Counted from the stretch's first letter, positions 38,235 to 47,555 are shown. The stretch: DNA of 64,000 nt from Alteromonas sp. V450 (GCF_001885075.1 NZ_MODU01000004.1:1240001-1304000), one strand, 5' to 3'. Program-made: numbers and translations. The notes: a model not told the origin generated them from the letters alone.

Positions 38235-39101
38235 ATGCGCTGTACACTGTTTTTCACTTTCACTTTCTTTTGTTGCTTTGCATTTTCAGAGCAAGAGCTA
38301 CGGCCGACTAAAGCAGGAATGTTTGACGTAGGCGGCTTTAGCCTTTATTTGGAATGTTATGAAAATGACAACCCAGTCTTAATTTTAGAACAAGGTTTTG
38401 GACGCGCAGGTTCAGACGGCGCGTGGATAAGCAACATCAAGAAGCTAAAAGAACACTATAGTGTTTGTCTTTATGACCGTGCTGGACTGGGCAAAAGTGA
38501 AAAAGGCTACGTTCCTTTCACAGTGAATGATAACGCTGAACGCCTCCACACATTACTCTCAAAAGCAAACGTTTCTCCTCCCTTCTACTTCGCTGGTGGC
38601 TCCTATGCGTCTTACATCATTACTGCTTACAACAATTTATACCCTAATGAAGTACTAGGCGCAGTTTTTATAGCGCCACCAACGCTTGGTTATTTTTATA
38701 CAATGGGAACGCGCTGGCCCGAAAACTTTAAGTCTGAAAATAAAGAACTTATACGTTACAGAGACTTTGAGCGAAGTGTGTTAGACCCAATGTACAAAGG
38801 TGTTCCAGAAAACGTCGACCATATGAAAAGCTACCAACAATTGCTGAACGCTAAAAGTTTTGGCGAAAAGCCAATAATTGTTGTTCGTTCAAAGCCATCT
38901 GAAGAGCCTTACGACCCTGCTTTTGTACCCGAAGTAATTGCTGAAAAAATGGATCATTTGGAGCAAAAGTCTGAACATTATTTTAGCTCACTTTCAGCTA
39001 ACGTTGACATTGTCTATTCGACATCGGAAAAACATCATTTGCATTTAGCAGACTCAGACTTGGTAATTGCTAACATTAAAGCGCTAAAGTTAAAGCGCTA
39101 G
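38235..39101 (+). CDS. Secreted alpha/beta hydrolase
   Basis: 288 residues with a signal peptide (FFTFTFFCCFAFS) and an alpha/beta hydrolase fold. The nucleophile elbow is FAGGSYASYI (Ser in G-G-S-Y-A), the oxyanion region is LEQGFGRAGSDGAW, and the candidate catalytic His lies in SEKHHLHLAD near the end. The DRAGLGKSEKG block is typical of the haloperoxidase-like/esterase branch. Substrate unknown. AAGGG precedes the ATG. Confidence 0.85.
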   Translation: MRCTLFFTFTFFCCFAFSEQELRPTKAGMFDVGGFSLYLECYENDNPVLILEQGFGRAGSDGAWISNIKKLKEHYSVCLYDRAGLGKSEKGYVPFTVNDNAERLHTLLSKANVSPPFYFAGGSYASYIITAYNNLYPNEVLGAVFIAPPTLGYFYTMGTRWPENFKSENKELIRYRDFERSVLDPMYKGVPENVDHMKSYQQLLNAKSFGEKPIIVVRSKPSEEPYDPAFVPEVIAEKMDHLEQKSEHYFSSLSANVDIVYSTSEKHHLHLADSDLVIANIKALKLKR

Positions 39102-39254
39102 AAATTAAAATGCTAACCGCACCGTGAACTGCGACTGATAGCATTTAAAACGCTATACAGCAACGCGTCACTTGCACTGACCAGGGAGCGTTATTAACGC
39201 TCGATAACATCGTCACGCTTGGAAATTTCATGCGTTTAGGCTGAAGGAATTATA

Positions 39255-39680
39255 TTGAATATATCAATAAAACACTGTGAAAATCTTGAATGCGCCGCTG
39301 ATATCACGTTTGATAACATGCGTATTTATTATGAAAAATATGCACCGCAATGGACTGCAAAAAAAGTACTAGAAGTGACAGAAACACTCGATAATTACGA
39401 CGTTGTTTACAATGATAACGTAGTCGGCGTAATGCGATTGGACTTTGAACAAAACCATTGCATTTTGCGTGACCTCCAAGTTTTGCCAGTAATGCAAAAT
39501 AAAGGAATTGGGAAGACATTGATAAATAAGGCCAAAGAACTGGCCGTTGAAAAAGGCTACGCTAGCCTCACTTTGAGAGTGTTTAAAATAAGCCCCGCAG
39601 CAAAGCTCTATCTTCGCAACGGATTTCTTATACAAAGCGAAGACGATCGTTTCTACTCTATGCTGGCAAAATTAACGTGA
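39255..39680 (+). CDS. GNAT family N-acetyltransferase (TTG start)
   Basis: A 141-residue GNAT: the acetyl-CoA pocket is in LQVLPVMQNKGIGKTLINKA (the Q/RxxGxG/A motif), followed by the LYLRNGFLI block typical of the fold's end. It starts at TTG (39255), supported by AAGGA six bases upstream; no ATG fits as well. Acceptor substrate unknown. GNATs are common passengers of gene-cassette arrays, which fits its neighbourhood. Confidence 0.85.
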   Translation: MNISIKHCENLECAADITFDNMRIYYEKYAPQWTAKKVLEVTETLDNYDVVYNDNVVGVMRLDFEQNHCILRDLQVLPVMQNKGIGKTLINKAKELAVEKGYASLTLRVFKISPAAKLYLRNGFLIQSEDDRFYSMLAKLT

Positions 39681-39811
39681 CTTCGTGCATGCATATTTTC
39701 ATAACATACTAGTAGGTAACAGTTGCGTTTATGTTTTACTGTAAATTCGAAACTAAAAATGCAGTATCACGCTGTATCGTTAAATGAAAAATAAATGGCT
39801 AGGAACACAAA

Positions 39812-40402
39812 TTGAATCTTGCGCTCTTCGATTTTGATGGAACAATCACAACACACGACACGTATACGAAGTTCGTGTTATCCCATACAACCACCTTTAG
39901 GTTAATTTGCGGAGCAACTATTCTTACCCCTTTTATACTCCTCTACAAATGTAAGCTCTTACCGTCCTCCTTATTGCGAATTTTAATCACAAAAACTGCA
40001 TTCAAAGGCGTAAAGGTCAATACATTAGCATCAAGAGCTAAAAAATATGCGAACGAATATCTTCCAACCGTAATGCGAAATGAAATGGTCGAAAAAATAA
40101 AAGCGCATCAAAAAAACGGCGACCGTGTCATTATAGTTTCTGCATCGCTTTCGCCTTATTTAGTGCACTGGAGTAGCAATATGGGAGTGGAATTAATCTG
40201 TAGCGAATTAGAGGAAAAAGATGGCAAATTTACTGGCACTTACGTCAATGGTGACTGTAGTGGTAAAAGAAAGGTGGTAAACATTAAAAAACATGTAGAC
40301 CTTTCCTCTTTCGAAAACATCATCGCTTATGGAGACACAAAAGAAGACTTAGAAATGCTTGCGCTCGCAAACATTAAGTTTTATAGAGGCGTAAAGATGT
40401 AA
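39812..40402 (+). CDS. HAD-IB family phosphatase (TTG start)
   Basis: A 196-residue HAD-IB hydrolase. Motif I is FDFDGTITTHDT (DxD), motif II is VIIVSASLSPYL, and motif IV is AYGDTKEDLEMLA. The cap is an insert of hydrophobic helices (ICGATILTPFILLYKCK), as in the PGP/SerB-like proteins acting on lipid or amino-acid phosphates. Start is TTG with AGGA seven bases upstream; no upstream ATG is in frame and close. The substrate is not assignable. Confidence 0.82.
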   Translation: MNLALFDFDGTITTHDTYTKFVLSHTTTFRLICGATILTPFILLYKCKLLPSSLLRILITKTAFKGVKVNTLASRAKKYANEYLPTVMRNEMVEKIKAHQKNGDRVIIVSASLSPYLVHWSSNMGVELICSELEEKDGKFTGTYVNGDCSGKRKVVNIKKHVDLSSFENIIAYGDTKEDLEMLALANIKFYRGVKM

Positions 40403-40568
40403 TTTTTAACTACCTGTCATTATGTTTTTCACAGCTTTCGATTTTCATTTATTACGACACACTAATACAAGTTCGCCAAAAACACCCGCCTGTCGGCTTT
40501 TTGTCGTTACCGACAGAAGCATCTGTAATATATACTCTAAGACAAATAAGCCTATTAGAGCAGTACTA

Positions 40569-41081
40569 ATGAAATCTTTAAGACTTAAACACCGCTGGTC
40601 GCAAGAAGAAGTGGCACAATTGAGCAATTTGAACGTGCGCACCATACAAAGAGTTGAAAAAGGTGAAAAGGTGGGCAGCGAAACGTTAAAAGCTCTGGCG
40701 TCCGTTTTTCAAATTTCAACACAAGAACTTGTAGAGACAATAAGGTGCGACACATCTGGCGATTGCAACAACGAAAGCAACCGCGAAACCGTCGATAATC
40801 GACAAGAAAAAGCCCTCGAAAAAGCAAAAGCAATTAAATATTTTTATGCTAATGCCGTGTTTTTGCTAAGCACCTTCGTGCTGTTTATGTTGCCGAACTA
40901 TAACGGTGGAGAAAATGCAGGTGCATTGTTTGGTGTGTTTCTATCTTTTAGCGCTATTGTGATCATGCACGCCCTATTTGTTTTTCAGCCATTTGGAAAA
41001 AATTGGGAAAAACGGAAAGTGGCAGAGTTGCTAGAAAAGGATAACGTTTCAAGTCATTCAGATCCGAATGAAAAAACATGA
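40569..41081 (+). CDS. HTH_3 (XRE) transcription factor fused to a 2TM membrane domain
   Basis: 170 residues from the ATG at 40569 (MKSLRLKHRWSQEEVAQ). Residues 1-57 are an XRE helix-turn-helix (SQEEVAQLSNLNVRTIQRVEKG), followed by a charged linker and a 2TM domain with two hydrophobic helices (AVFLLSTFVLFMLPN and AGALFGVFLSFSAIVIMHALFVF). This architecture suggests a membrane-tethered regulator. The frame extends upstream to 40422, but that part is low-complexity and lacks a start signal. Confidence 0.82.
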   Translation: MKSLRLKHRWSQEEVAQLSNLNVRTIQRVEKGEKVGSETLKALASVFQISTQELVETIRCDTSGDCNNESNRETVDNRQEKALEKAKAIKYFYANAVFLLSTFVLFMLPNYNGGENAGALFGVFLSFSAIVIMHALFVFQPFGKNWEKRKVAELLEKDNVSSHSDPNEKT

Positions 41082-41230
41082 CGTTGTCGACGCCGCTGGT
41101 TTAAAAAGCACTATTAAACAAACAGTTGAAACATCAGGCTTGGTTGATTATTATTCAATAACTAGCTTAATACCACATACAGTAGTGATCCAACGCACTT
41201 TAGGACACATGAAAATAAGGAAGTTCCCTG

Positions 41231-41410
41231 ATGCAGCGTATTGTCGAGTTTAAAGCGCGCAACTTTTGGTCAAGTAAAATTGACATCTCTGAGCTTAACG
41301 AGAAAATCCAACAGTATAACAGTGAGGGTTGGCGTGTATTACAAGCTACGCCCATCTCAACTTTTGCAGGTGTTGTTGCAGGATACAGTCTTCTTCTTGA
41401 GAAAAACTAA
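41231..41410 (+). CDS. DUF4177 family small protein (59 aa)
   Basis: MQRIVEFKARNFWSSKIDIS, then ELNEKIQQYNSEGWRVLQAT and a short hydrophobic end. The EGWRVLQATP motif is characteristic of DUF4177, a family of 50-70 residue proteins of unknown function. AAGGA lies nine bases ahead of the ATG. It is the last gene of the accessory run. A long frame at 41068-41253 in another register is judged a shadow. Confidence 0.78.
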   Translation: MQRIVEFKARNFWSSKIDISELNEKIQQYNSEGWRVLQATPISTFAGVVAGYSLLLEKN

Positions 41411-41420
41411 AATGCGTTTG

Positions 41421-41456
41421 CAATAAAAAAGCGGAGAATGCTCCGCTTTTTTATTG
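41421..41456. terminator. Perfect 16-bp stem bidirectional terminator
   Basis: CAATAAAAAAGCGGAG and CTCCGCTTTTTTATTG are perfect complements around AATG. T runs are present on both strands, so it stops both the DUF4177 gene (plus) and ggt (minus). It marks the right end of the accessory region. Confidence 0.95.
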
Positions 41457-41463
41457 CATGACG

Positions 41464-43254
41464 CTAACGCCCCACCGCTATTCCCTCACGCCGTGGATCT
41501 GCCCCACCAATCAACTTATCCGACTTAACTTGGATACCATGTAAACCACTATTTAAGTCGATAATCTTCACTTTGTGACCAAGCGCCTTTAACGGTTCTT
41601 CCAAAGCCGTAATCGCCGTGCCTTTCTCAAGTGCCGTGTAGTCGTTTCTGTTGGTAATTTTAGGAAGGTTGATGGCTTGTTGAACGTCCAACCCAAAATC
41701 TATTATACCAATCAACGTCTGGGCAACATAGCTAACTATACGGGAACCACCGGGAGAACCAACCACAACCTCTAGATTGCCTTTTTTATCAAATACCATC
41801 GTTGGACTCATTGCGCTTCTTGGACGTTTTCCAGATTCAACGCGGTTGGGCACAGGATAACGATTGCGTGTTGGCGAAAAAGAAAAGTCAGTTAACTGAT
41901 TATTGAGCAAAAAACCATCAACCATAATACCGGAACCGAACATAAACTCGATACTTGTGGTCATTGAAACAGCGTTGCCCTCTTTATCTACAATAGAAAC
42001 ATGCGACGTATTGGGCAATTCGAAAGCACTCCCAATGGCAACATTCGCGTCAGCATAGGGCTTACCTGCGCGAGCTCTCTGCCAATGCTTATCTACCGCA
42101 ATATTTTCTGCACGCCTTTCTAAGTAAGCGGTGTTTATCATTGCTGCGAAAGGCAGGTTGGTGAAATCACTGTCGGCGATAAACTTATCCCTGTCTGCGT
42201 AAGACATTGCACTTGCTTGAGAATATAAATGTGCAAATTCGACTGATTCTGGAGAAATCTCGCTCAAGTCAAATTTCTCTAACATTTTTAAAATTTGATA
42301 TACATTAACACCACCAGAACTGGGCGGTGCCATGCCGCAAATACGCTTTTCCCTGTAAAGCCCACATACTGGCTCACGCTTGACCGGCTGATAGCTAGCT
42401 AAATCTTCAAGCGTCATACTTCCCGGATTGATTTGAGCACTATTGACAGCATCTACAATCTTTTGCGCAACCTCTCCCTTCAATAAATAATCACTGCCCT
42501 CTTCGGCTATCCCCTGTAATGTTTTTGCGAGCTTCTTATTTCTTTTAATTGTCCCCTCTTTTAACGGTTCTCCCGCAGGAAAAAAATAAGTAGCACTTGA
42601 GGGAAATTGCTTTAAACCAGGGTGATAATCGAGCGCCACAAGTTTTGCTAGTCGAGGAGAAACTTTAAAGCCTTCTTCAGCCGTTTTTATAGAGTCATCG
42701 AAAAGCGTACGCCAAGGAAGCCGACCAAATTCTGACTGTGCAAGCTCCAATGCTTTTACTGCACCAGGTACGCCAACCGATTTCCCCCCTACCACGGCAT
42801 CTAACCAGCGCATTGGCTTGTTTCCCTCGATAAACCAATGCGCATTGACTGCTTTAGGCGCGGTCTCGCGGCCATCATAGGTGTGTAAAACCTTGTTTTT
42901 ATTATCCCAGTAAAGAATGAATGCTCCACCACCTATACCAGATGATTGAGGCTCTACCAACGAGAGCATTGATTGAACCGCCACCGCTGCGTCTATCGCA
43001 CTGCCGCCTTTTTCAATCACATTTTTACCTGCCCATGACGCGTAGGGGTTAGCCGCCACAACCATATATTCTTTTGCTTCAAAAGCCTTTTTAACCGAAA
43101 AACCGGTGGCAGCCTCAGGTTCACCCACTTCGCGCGTTTGCTTTCCAAAAGCGCCAAATGATAGAAAACTAATTAACACTAACGATAGTACTGACGTACT
43201 CATATAAGCACTGCGTCTCAAAATTACTCTTCCTCTTTTTCGAACCTGCTTCAT
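41464..43254 (-). CDS. ggt: Gamma-glutamyltranspeptidase
   Basis: A 596-residue secreted N-terminal-nucleophile hydrolase. Signal peptide near residues 12-37. The processing and catalytic threonine is T416 in ELPNTSHVSIVDKEG; the gamma-glutamyl site is completed by SGGVNVYQILKML and the GSPGGSRIVSYV loop. The enzyme cleaves the gamma-glutamyl bond of glutathione and other peptides in the periplasm. The ATG overlaps the stop of the upstream enoyl-CoA hydratase by four bases, so they are co-translated. A bidirectional terminator follows. Confidence 0.95.
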   Translation of the reverse strand: MKQVRKRGRVILRRSAYMSTSVLSLVLISFLSFGAFGKQTREVGEPEAATGFSVKKAFEAKEYMVVAANPYASWAGKNVIEKGGSAIDAAVAVQSMLSLVEPQSSGIGGGAFILYWDNKNKVLHTYDGRETAPKAVNAHWFIEGNKPMRWLDAVVGGKSVGVPGAVKALELAQSEFGRLPWRTLFDDSIKTAEEGFKVSPRLAKLVALDYHPGLKQFPSSATYFFPAGEPLKEGTIKRNKKLAKTLQGIAEEGSDYLLKGEVAQKIVDAVNSAQINPGSMTLEDLASYQPVKREPVCGLYREKRICGMAPPSSGGVNVYQILKMLEKFDLSEISPESVEFAHLYSQASAMSYADRDKFIADSDFTNLPFAAMINTAYLERRAENIAVDKHWQRARAGKPYADANVAIGSAFELPNTSHVSIVDKEGNAVSMTTSIEFMFGSGIMVDGFLLNNQLTDFSFSPTRNRYPVPNRVESGKRPRSAMSPTMVFDKKGNLEVVVGSPGGSRIVSYVAQTLIGIIDFGLDVQQAINLPKITNRNDYTALEKGTAITALEEPLKALGHKVKIIDLNSGLHGIQVKSDKLIGGADPRREGIAVGR

Positions 43255-44015
43255 TTAAATTTTTCTGGGTTGATAGGACGTTTATTTAAAAATGCATCAA
43301 ACGCCTCTTTCGCCGCGCCTCTCCCCAATGCTTCTAAAAATATATCAAATTCCTCATTAATTTGCTGGCTGACATTGTCAGCATCGCCTTTTAGCAGAGA
43401 TTTAGTTTGGCGAAGTGAGAATGAAGGTTTAGCAATTAACTTTTCAGCGGTCTGATTAACTTTTTCATCAATGGCACTTTGTTCGACTATTGCGGTTAAA
43501 AGACCAAATTGATGCGCTTCAGATGCACCGAAGGGTTCGCCTAATAAAAGCCATTCTGACGCTTTAATATGCCCAGCAATTTTCGGTAAGAGATAGCTAG
43601 ATGCGTATTCGGGAACAAGCCCTAAGTTTATAAAGGGAAGTACAAACCGAGTGTCAGGTGTTGCGTAAACGAAGTCACAGTGTAAAAGCAGCGTAGTACC
43701 AATGCCTACTGCTAAACCGTGAACTTGAGCAATTACAGGAACCTCGCACGCAGCAAGGGCGCGCATGAACGCTGCCGTTTCAGGAACTTCCGCATTGTCA
43801 CCTTGTTTAGCAAAATCATTGATGTCGTTTCCGGCAGTAAAGCAGTCTCCATCGCCTTTAATTATCACCGCTTTTGTCGAACCATCATTTTTAATCGCTA
43901 TAAGGCTATTTGCCATATCCTGATACATTTCTCTTGTTAACGCATTTTTCTTGTCCTTGCGACTAAGCGTAATGGTAAGGCAGTGTTGGCGTATTTCAGT
44001 AATAATATGAGACAT
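43251..44015 (-). CDS. Enoyl-CoA hydratase/isomerase family protein
   Basis: A 254-residue crotonase-fold protein. The oxyanion-hole region is CFTAGNDINDFAKQ and AQVHGLAVGIGTTLLLHCDFVYATPDTRF; the substrate is a CoA thioester. The LVPEYASSYLLPKIAGH stretch is typical of the PaaG/isomerase-like branch that lacks one or both catalytic glutamates, so hydratase activity is not certain. It overlaps ggt by 4 bp; the metabolic link between the two is not obvious. Confidence 0.9.
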   Translation of the reverse strand: MSHIITEIRQHCLTITLSRKDKKNALTREMYQDMANSLIAIKNDGSTKAVIIKGDGDCFTAGNDINDFAKQGDNAEVPETAAFMRALAACEVPVIAQVHGLAVGIGTTLLLHCDFVYATPDTRFVLPFINLGLVPEYASSYLLPKIAGHIKASEWLLLGEPFGASEAHQFGLLTAIVEQSAIDEKVNQTAEKLIAKPSFSLRQTKSLLKGDADNVSQQINEEFDIFLEALGRGAAKEAFDAFLNKRPINPEKFK

Positions 44016-44127
44016 CGTGACTCCTTGAATGATGTTGTTTTTATTTTCGTCTTACTTCGGTTTTCACCCTTCAGGCAATTTCTGTATCATAGCGAGCAAA
44101 TATGGAATTAAGAAATAACTAACACTG

Positions 44128-44712
44128 ATGATATCACTGCCGTTTTCGCCTAAGTATAGCGCAGGCCCCTTACTCGTTGCGCTTTGTTCTATTATTGCGT
44201 TTTTCTTAGAACCAATGTCCGGCGATTATTTAGCCTACGACCGCTATGCCATTCAAGGCTTAGAAACATGGCGATTGTTAAGTGGAAATATCGTTCATAC
44301 CAACGGTTATCATTTACTTTTAAACCTCGCAGGCCTGGTGCTTTTATGGGCATTGCACGGCGAACACTATCGCACTGGCTTGTACTTAAAAGTATTTATA
44401 TGGTGCTGCCTTGGAACAAGCGCAGGGCTTTATTTCTTTTCATCAGATCTTATTTGGTATGCCGGTTTATCAGGTGCCCTGCACGGCATTTTTGCATGGG
44501 GGGCGTGTGTTGATATCAAAGAATCTATGAAGTCAGGCTGGCTGCTGCTTATTGGATTGGCATTAAAAGTGGGGTACGAACAACGAGAAGGAAGCAGTGA
44601 ACAAGTTGCAAATCTCATTGATGCTAACGTTGCCATAGACGCCCATTTATTTGGTGCTTTGACTGGGGTAGTCATTTTTATGCTCATGTTCATAACCGCA
44701 AAACGCAATTAA
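44128..44712 (+). CDS. Rhombosortase (rhomboid-like protease for GlyGly-CTERM proteins)
   Basis: 194 residues, six hydrophobic helices. The catalytic serine is in WYAGLSGALHGIFAWGA, the GLSGxLHG motif of rhombosortases, and the second catalytic residue is the His in AIDAHLFGALTG. The enzyme cleaves the C-terminal GlyGly-CTERM sorting signal of exported proteins. None of the secreted proteins in this window ends in such a signal, so its substrates lie elsewhere. Confidence 0.85.
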   Translation: MISLPFSPKYSAGPLLVALCSIIAFFLEPMSGDYLAYDRYAIQGLETWRLLSGNIVHTNGYHLLLNLAGLVLLWALHGEHYRTGLYLKVFIWCCLGTSAGLYFFSSDLIWYAGLSGALHGIFAWGACVDIKESMKSGWLLLIGLALKVGYEQREGSSEQVANLIDANVAIDAHLFGALTGVVIFMLMFITAKRN

Positions 44713-44772
44713 CTTTTTCCGCCTTTATTAGTTTAGTATCCGCTACTTCTGCCTTATACCAGTCACGCTTTA

Positions 44773-44805
44773 CACAAAAGCCCAAATGTGATTTGGGCTT
44801 TTGTG
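44773..44805. terminator. Perfect 15-bp stem hairpin after the rhombosortase
   Basis: CACAAAAGCCCAAAT and ATTTGGGCTTTTGTG are perfect complements around GTG, with A/T runs in the stem. It probably terminates the rhombosortase gene and, on the other strand, the S9 peptidase gene. Confidence 0.85.
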
Positions 44806-44838
44806 GTTTTAGCGTAACCAACACTTCATGCTCATTGT

Positions 44839-44866
44839 GCATGTCGCACATTGCATGTCGCACATT
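44839..44866. repeat. Tandem 14-bp repeat
   Basis: GCATGTCGCACATT occurs twice back to back (44839-44852 and 44853-44866), between the rhombosortase terminator and the S9 peptidase stop. Related shorter copies (CATGCTCATTGTGC) lie just left. No function assigned. Confidence 0.7.
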
Positions 44867-44879
44867 ACGCGTTTATTTT

Positions 44880-47375
44880 TTACAAGTTTTCCTCAAACAA
44901 CTTATAAATTCTACGGTATTCATCGAGCCATGAACTAGGCTGTACGAAACCATGCGGCTCTACCGGATAAATAGCTGTTTCAAAATCTTCTTTTTCCAGT
45001 TCGATTAGGCGCTGAACAAGTCTTACCGTATCGTGGAAAAACACATTGTCATCAACCATTGGTGCGTTAATAAGCAATGGTTTCTCCAGCCCTTCTGCGA
45101 AATAGATTGGCGAGCTACGCTCATAAGCGATTGGGTCAATATTTGGAGTATTCAATATATTTGCTGTGTACGGCGTGTTGTAGTGTGCCCAGTCAGTCAC
45201 CGGACGAAGTGCAGCTCCAGCTGCGAATAAATCCGGAGCAGTAAACATGGACATGAAGGTCAAAAAGCCTCCGTATGAGCCACCATAGGTACCTATGCGG
45301 TTTCGGTCTACATTCGCATTTTCAACTAACCAATTCACACCGTCGCGCAAATCTTGTACCTCAGGGGTGCCCATTTGACGGTAGATAGCGGTGCGCCAGT
45401 CACGTCCATAACCAGCACTTGCTCGGTAGTCCATATCGAGTACTACGTAGCCTTGTTGTACCAGCATACTGTGGAACATATATTCCCTGAAATATCCAGA
45501 CCATCCCATATGGGCGTTCTGTAAATAACCTGCACCATGATTAAACACAACGGCTTTATTCGGTGCTGACTGGTCGTAGTTCTCTGGCAAATACACACGA
45601 GCGTAAATAGGCGCTTCAGCATATGACGATTCAATGGCAACAATATTAGGGACCGCCCACGGCAGTGCGTTAAAGTCTGCACTGGTGCTTTGCGTAATTT
45701 GCGTAGCCGCTGCCGATTCATATGCTGGCTTGATGTAGAGTTCTTGTGGTTTATTTACCTTGCTATGACTTAAAAGCAAGTGTTTTCCGTCAGGGCTAAG
45801 TGAATAGTCAGTCATGCCGTTCAAGTCCGACAAAGCGTCAACGGTATTATCAGTTAAATCTGCTCGGTAAATTTCATAAAGCCCTGGATGCTCCATATTA
45901 GCTTTGAAATAGATAAACCTGTCATCACTTGAAAGCGTTAAATCATCTACGATAAAGCGGCCGCTGGTAAGTGCCAAAGGTTCCATACCTGGGGTTTGAA
46001 CGTACAAATGAGAATAGCCAGTATGCTCTGACTGATAAAATAGCTTTTCACTGTCATTTAGCCAGCCAAATGCATTAAAACGATAGTTCACCCATGCGTC
46101 GTCATGCAGCCTGTGTTGGTTGTTCAATTTCTTGTTCGCCAAGTCAACGGTAGCAATCCAGCGATCTTTGTTATCCCACGCTTCAAGCATCACCGCAACA
46201 GCATTGCCGTTTTTATGCCAGCGTATCGACGGCTTAGTCCAGTACCAGCTTTGCAACAGAGTAATGTCTCGGGGCAAGCGGTTAATTTCATAAGTCTCGC
46301 CTTTTGCCTTGGCGTTTTCTGCTTTTACATTAGCCAGCACATCATCATTATATCCGGGTAAATCGAAATATTTGAGTTCGCTTTTCTCACCCGTTTTTAA
46401 ATTTAAAAGCCACAAAACATGGTTTACAGACTCTGCATCTGCCACACGTTGGCGCACTGGTTTTGCCGCAATACGGCTGTCTTCTTGAATATAATGAGGC
46501 ATGATATCGCTATCATCACGGGTAGGTTTGCTTTCAGTAGTCGCGACCACAGCAAAATTGCCCGCTGGCGATACACTTATTCCAGCCAGTCTGTGTGATT
46601 TGTCAAAGTAAAAAGGCGTCGGCGCCACGCTATCGTTTTCCTTTGCCAAGGCTTGTTGCGCCTCTTCCCTATCCTGCCTATTTTTGCGCTGCAGTTTGAT
46701 GTATTCAACCAGAGACTGCTGCTGCTCAGCAATGTAGTCTCTGGGCGCTTCAACTGCTTTCGGCTTGTCGTTAAACTCCCAACTCAGCAGTTCTTCACGC
46801 ATGCCGTTAGACAAATTTATAGCGATGAACTTATTTGCGCTCAATGCCATTAAACGGCCATCGGTCATAAACGAAAGGGTAGATAATTTATTCCCTCCCT
46901 TCACAATGCGCACTGTTTCGCCATTATTAAACTGCACATAAACACTATCTTTGAATGAGTAGGCAACGACGCCGTCGTCTCTTACTACTCGCTCGTCATA
47001 ACGATACTTGTGCAAATCTGCTAGTGGGGCTTTTACTGCATTTGCAGGGTTAGATAGTTCAGCGATGTAGACGTCTGTTAACGTGCTATTTTGTCGCTCT
47101 TTCTCAAATACAATTTTATCGCCAGTGACTGACCAGCCCATAGACGTGGGCAGTGCTCCAATCCACTGTGGATCAGCCATAATCTGCTTTAGCGTAATTT
47201 CATCGTTTTGAGTACTACTCACCGCGGCAACATCGGGGGTTACAATTTGTTGAACAGAGGCAGTGGAAGGCTCTATAGACGCCGATTTGGCAGACGGTGC
47301 GCTGGATGTACTGGCACACCCGCCTAAGGCAACCGCGACACTAGTCGCAATGAGTAAAGAAGCATATTTTTTCAT
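44880..47375 (-). CDS. S9 (prolyl oligopeptidase family) lipoprotein peptidase
   Basis: An 831-residue lipoprotein with lipobox LGGC (Cys 20). The N-terminal two thirds is a seven-bladed beta-propeller-like region (about 60-560). The C-terminal alpha/beta hydrolase domain has the catalytic triad S700 (GTYGGSYGGFL), D775 or D776 (APMVDDNVF), and H808 (VEPHGF). This arrangement is that of dipeptidyl peptidase IV / acylaminoacyl peptidases, which cut short peptides. A strong terminator-like hairpin lies downstream. Confidence 0.9.
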   Translation of the reverse strand: MKKYASLLIATSVAVALGGCASTSSAPSAKSASIEPSTASVQQIVTPDVAAVSSTQNDEITLKQIMADPQWIGALPTSMGWSVTGDKIVFEKERQNSTLTDVYIAELSNPANAVKAPLADLHKYRYDERVVRDDGVVAYSFKDSVYVQFNNGETVRIVKGGNKLSTLSFMTDGRLMALSANKFIAINLSNGMREELLSWEFNDKPKAVEAPRDYIAEQQQSLVEYIKLQRKNRQDREEAQQALAKENDSVAPTPFYFDKSHRLAGISVSPAGNFAVVATTESKPTRDDSDIMPHYIQEDSRIAAKPVRQRVADAESVNHVLWLLNLKTGEKSELKYFDLPGYNDDVLANVKAENAKAKGETYEINRLPRDITLLQSWYWTKPSIRWHKNGNAVAVMLEAWDNKDRWIATVDLANKKLNNQHRLHDDAWVNYRFNAFGWLNDSEKLFYQSEHTGYSHLYVQTPGMEPLALTSGRFIVDDLTLSSDDRFIYFKANMEHPGLYEIYRADLTDNTVDALSDLNGMTDYSLSPDGKHLLLSHSKVNKPQELYIKPAYESAAATQITQSTSADFNALPWAVPNIVAIESSYAEAPIYARVYLPENYDQSAPNKAVVFNHGAGYLQNAHMGWSGYFREYMFHSMLVQQGYVVLDMDYRASAGYGRDWRTAIYRQMGTPEVQDLRDGVNWLVENANVDRNRIGTYGGSYGGFLTFMSMFTAPDLFAAGAALRPVTDWAHYNTPYTANILNTPNIDPIAYERSSPIYFAEGLEKPLLINAPMVDDNVFFHDTVRLVQRLIELEKEDFETAIYPVEPHGFVQPSSWLDEYRRIYKLFEENL

Positions 47376-47555
47376 TATTTTAAATCATTGTTATGTGAAA
47401 ATCGTTAACATTATACGCAGAGCAGCTGCTAAAGCGCCATCGTTCATCGATAGTGCTAGTGAACCAAACGTAAAGTATCCCCGTTTATGCTTGTGGGGAA
47501 AGGGTCAATTGACCTTTAACAAAATAACAAAAATTAACGAATGAGGTGAATCACA

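Noticed and set aside
41068-41253. 61-codon frame ahead of the DUF4177 gene
   Set aside because: Overlaps the end of the HTH-2TM gene and the start of a recognisable DUF4177 protein in a different frame; no motif of its own.
32611-41410. Chromosomal integron cassette array
   Set aside because: Gene layout fits, but I saw no shared attC repeat or consistent RYYYAAC/GTTRRRY boundaries, and no integrase gene is in the window.
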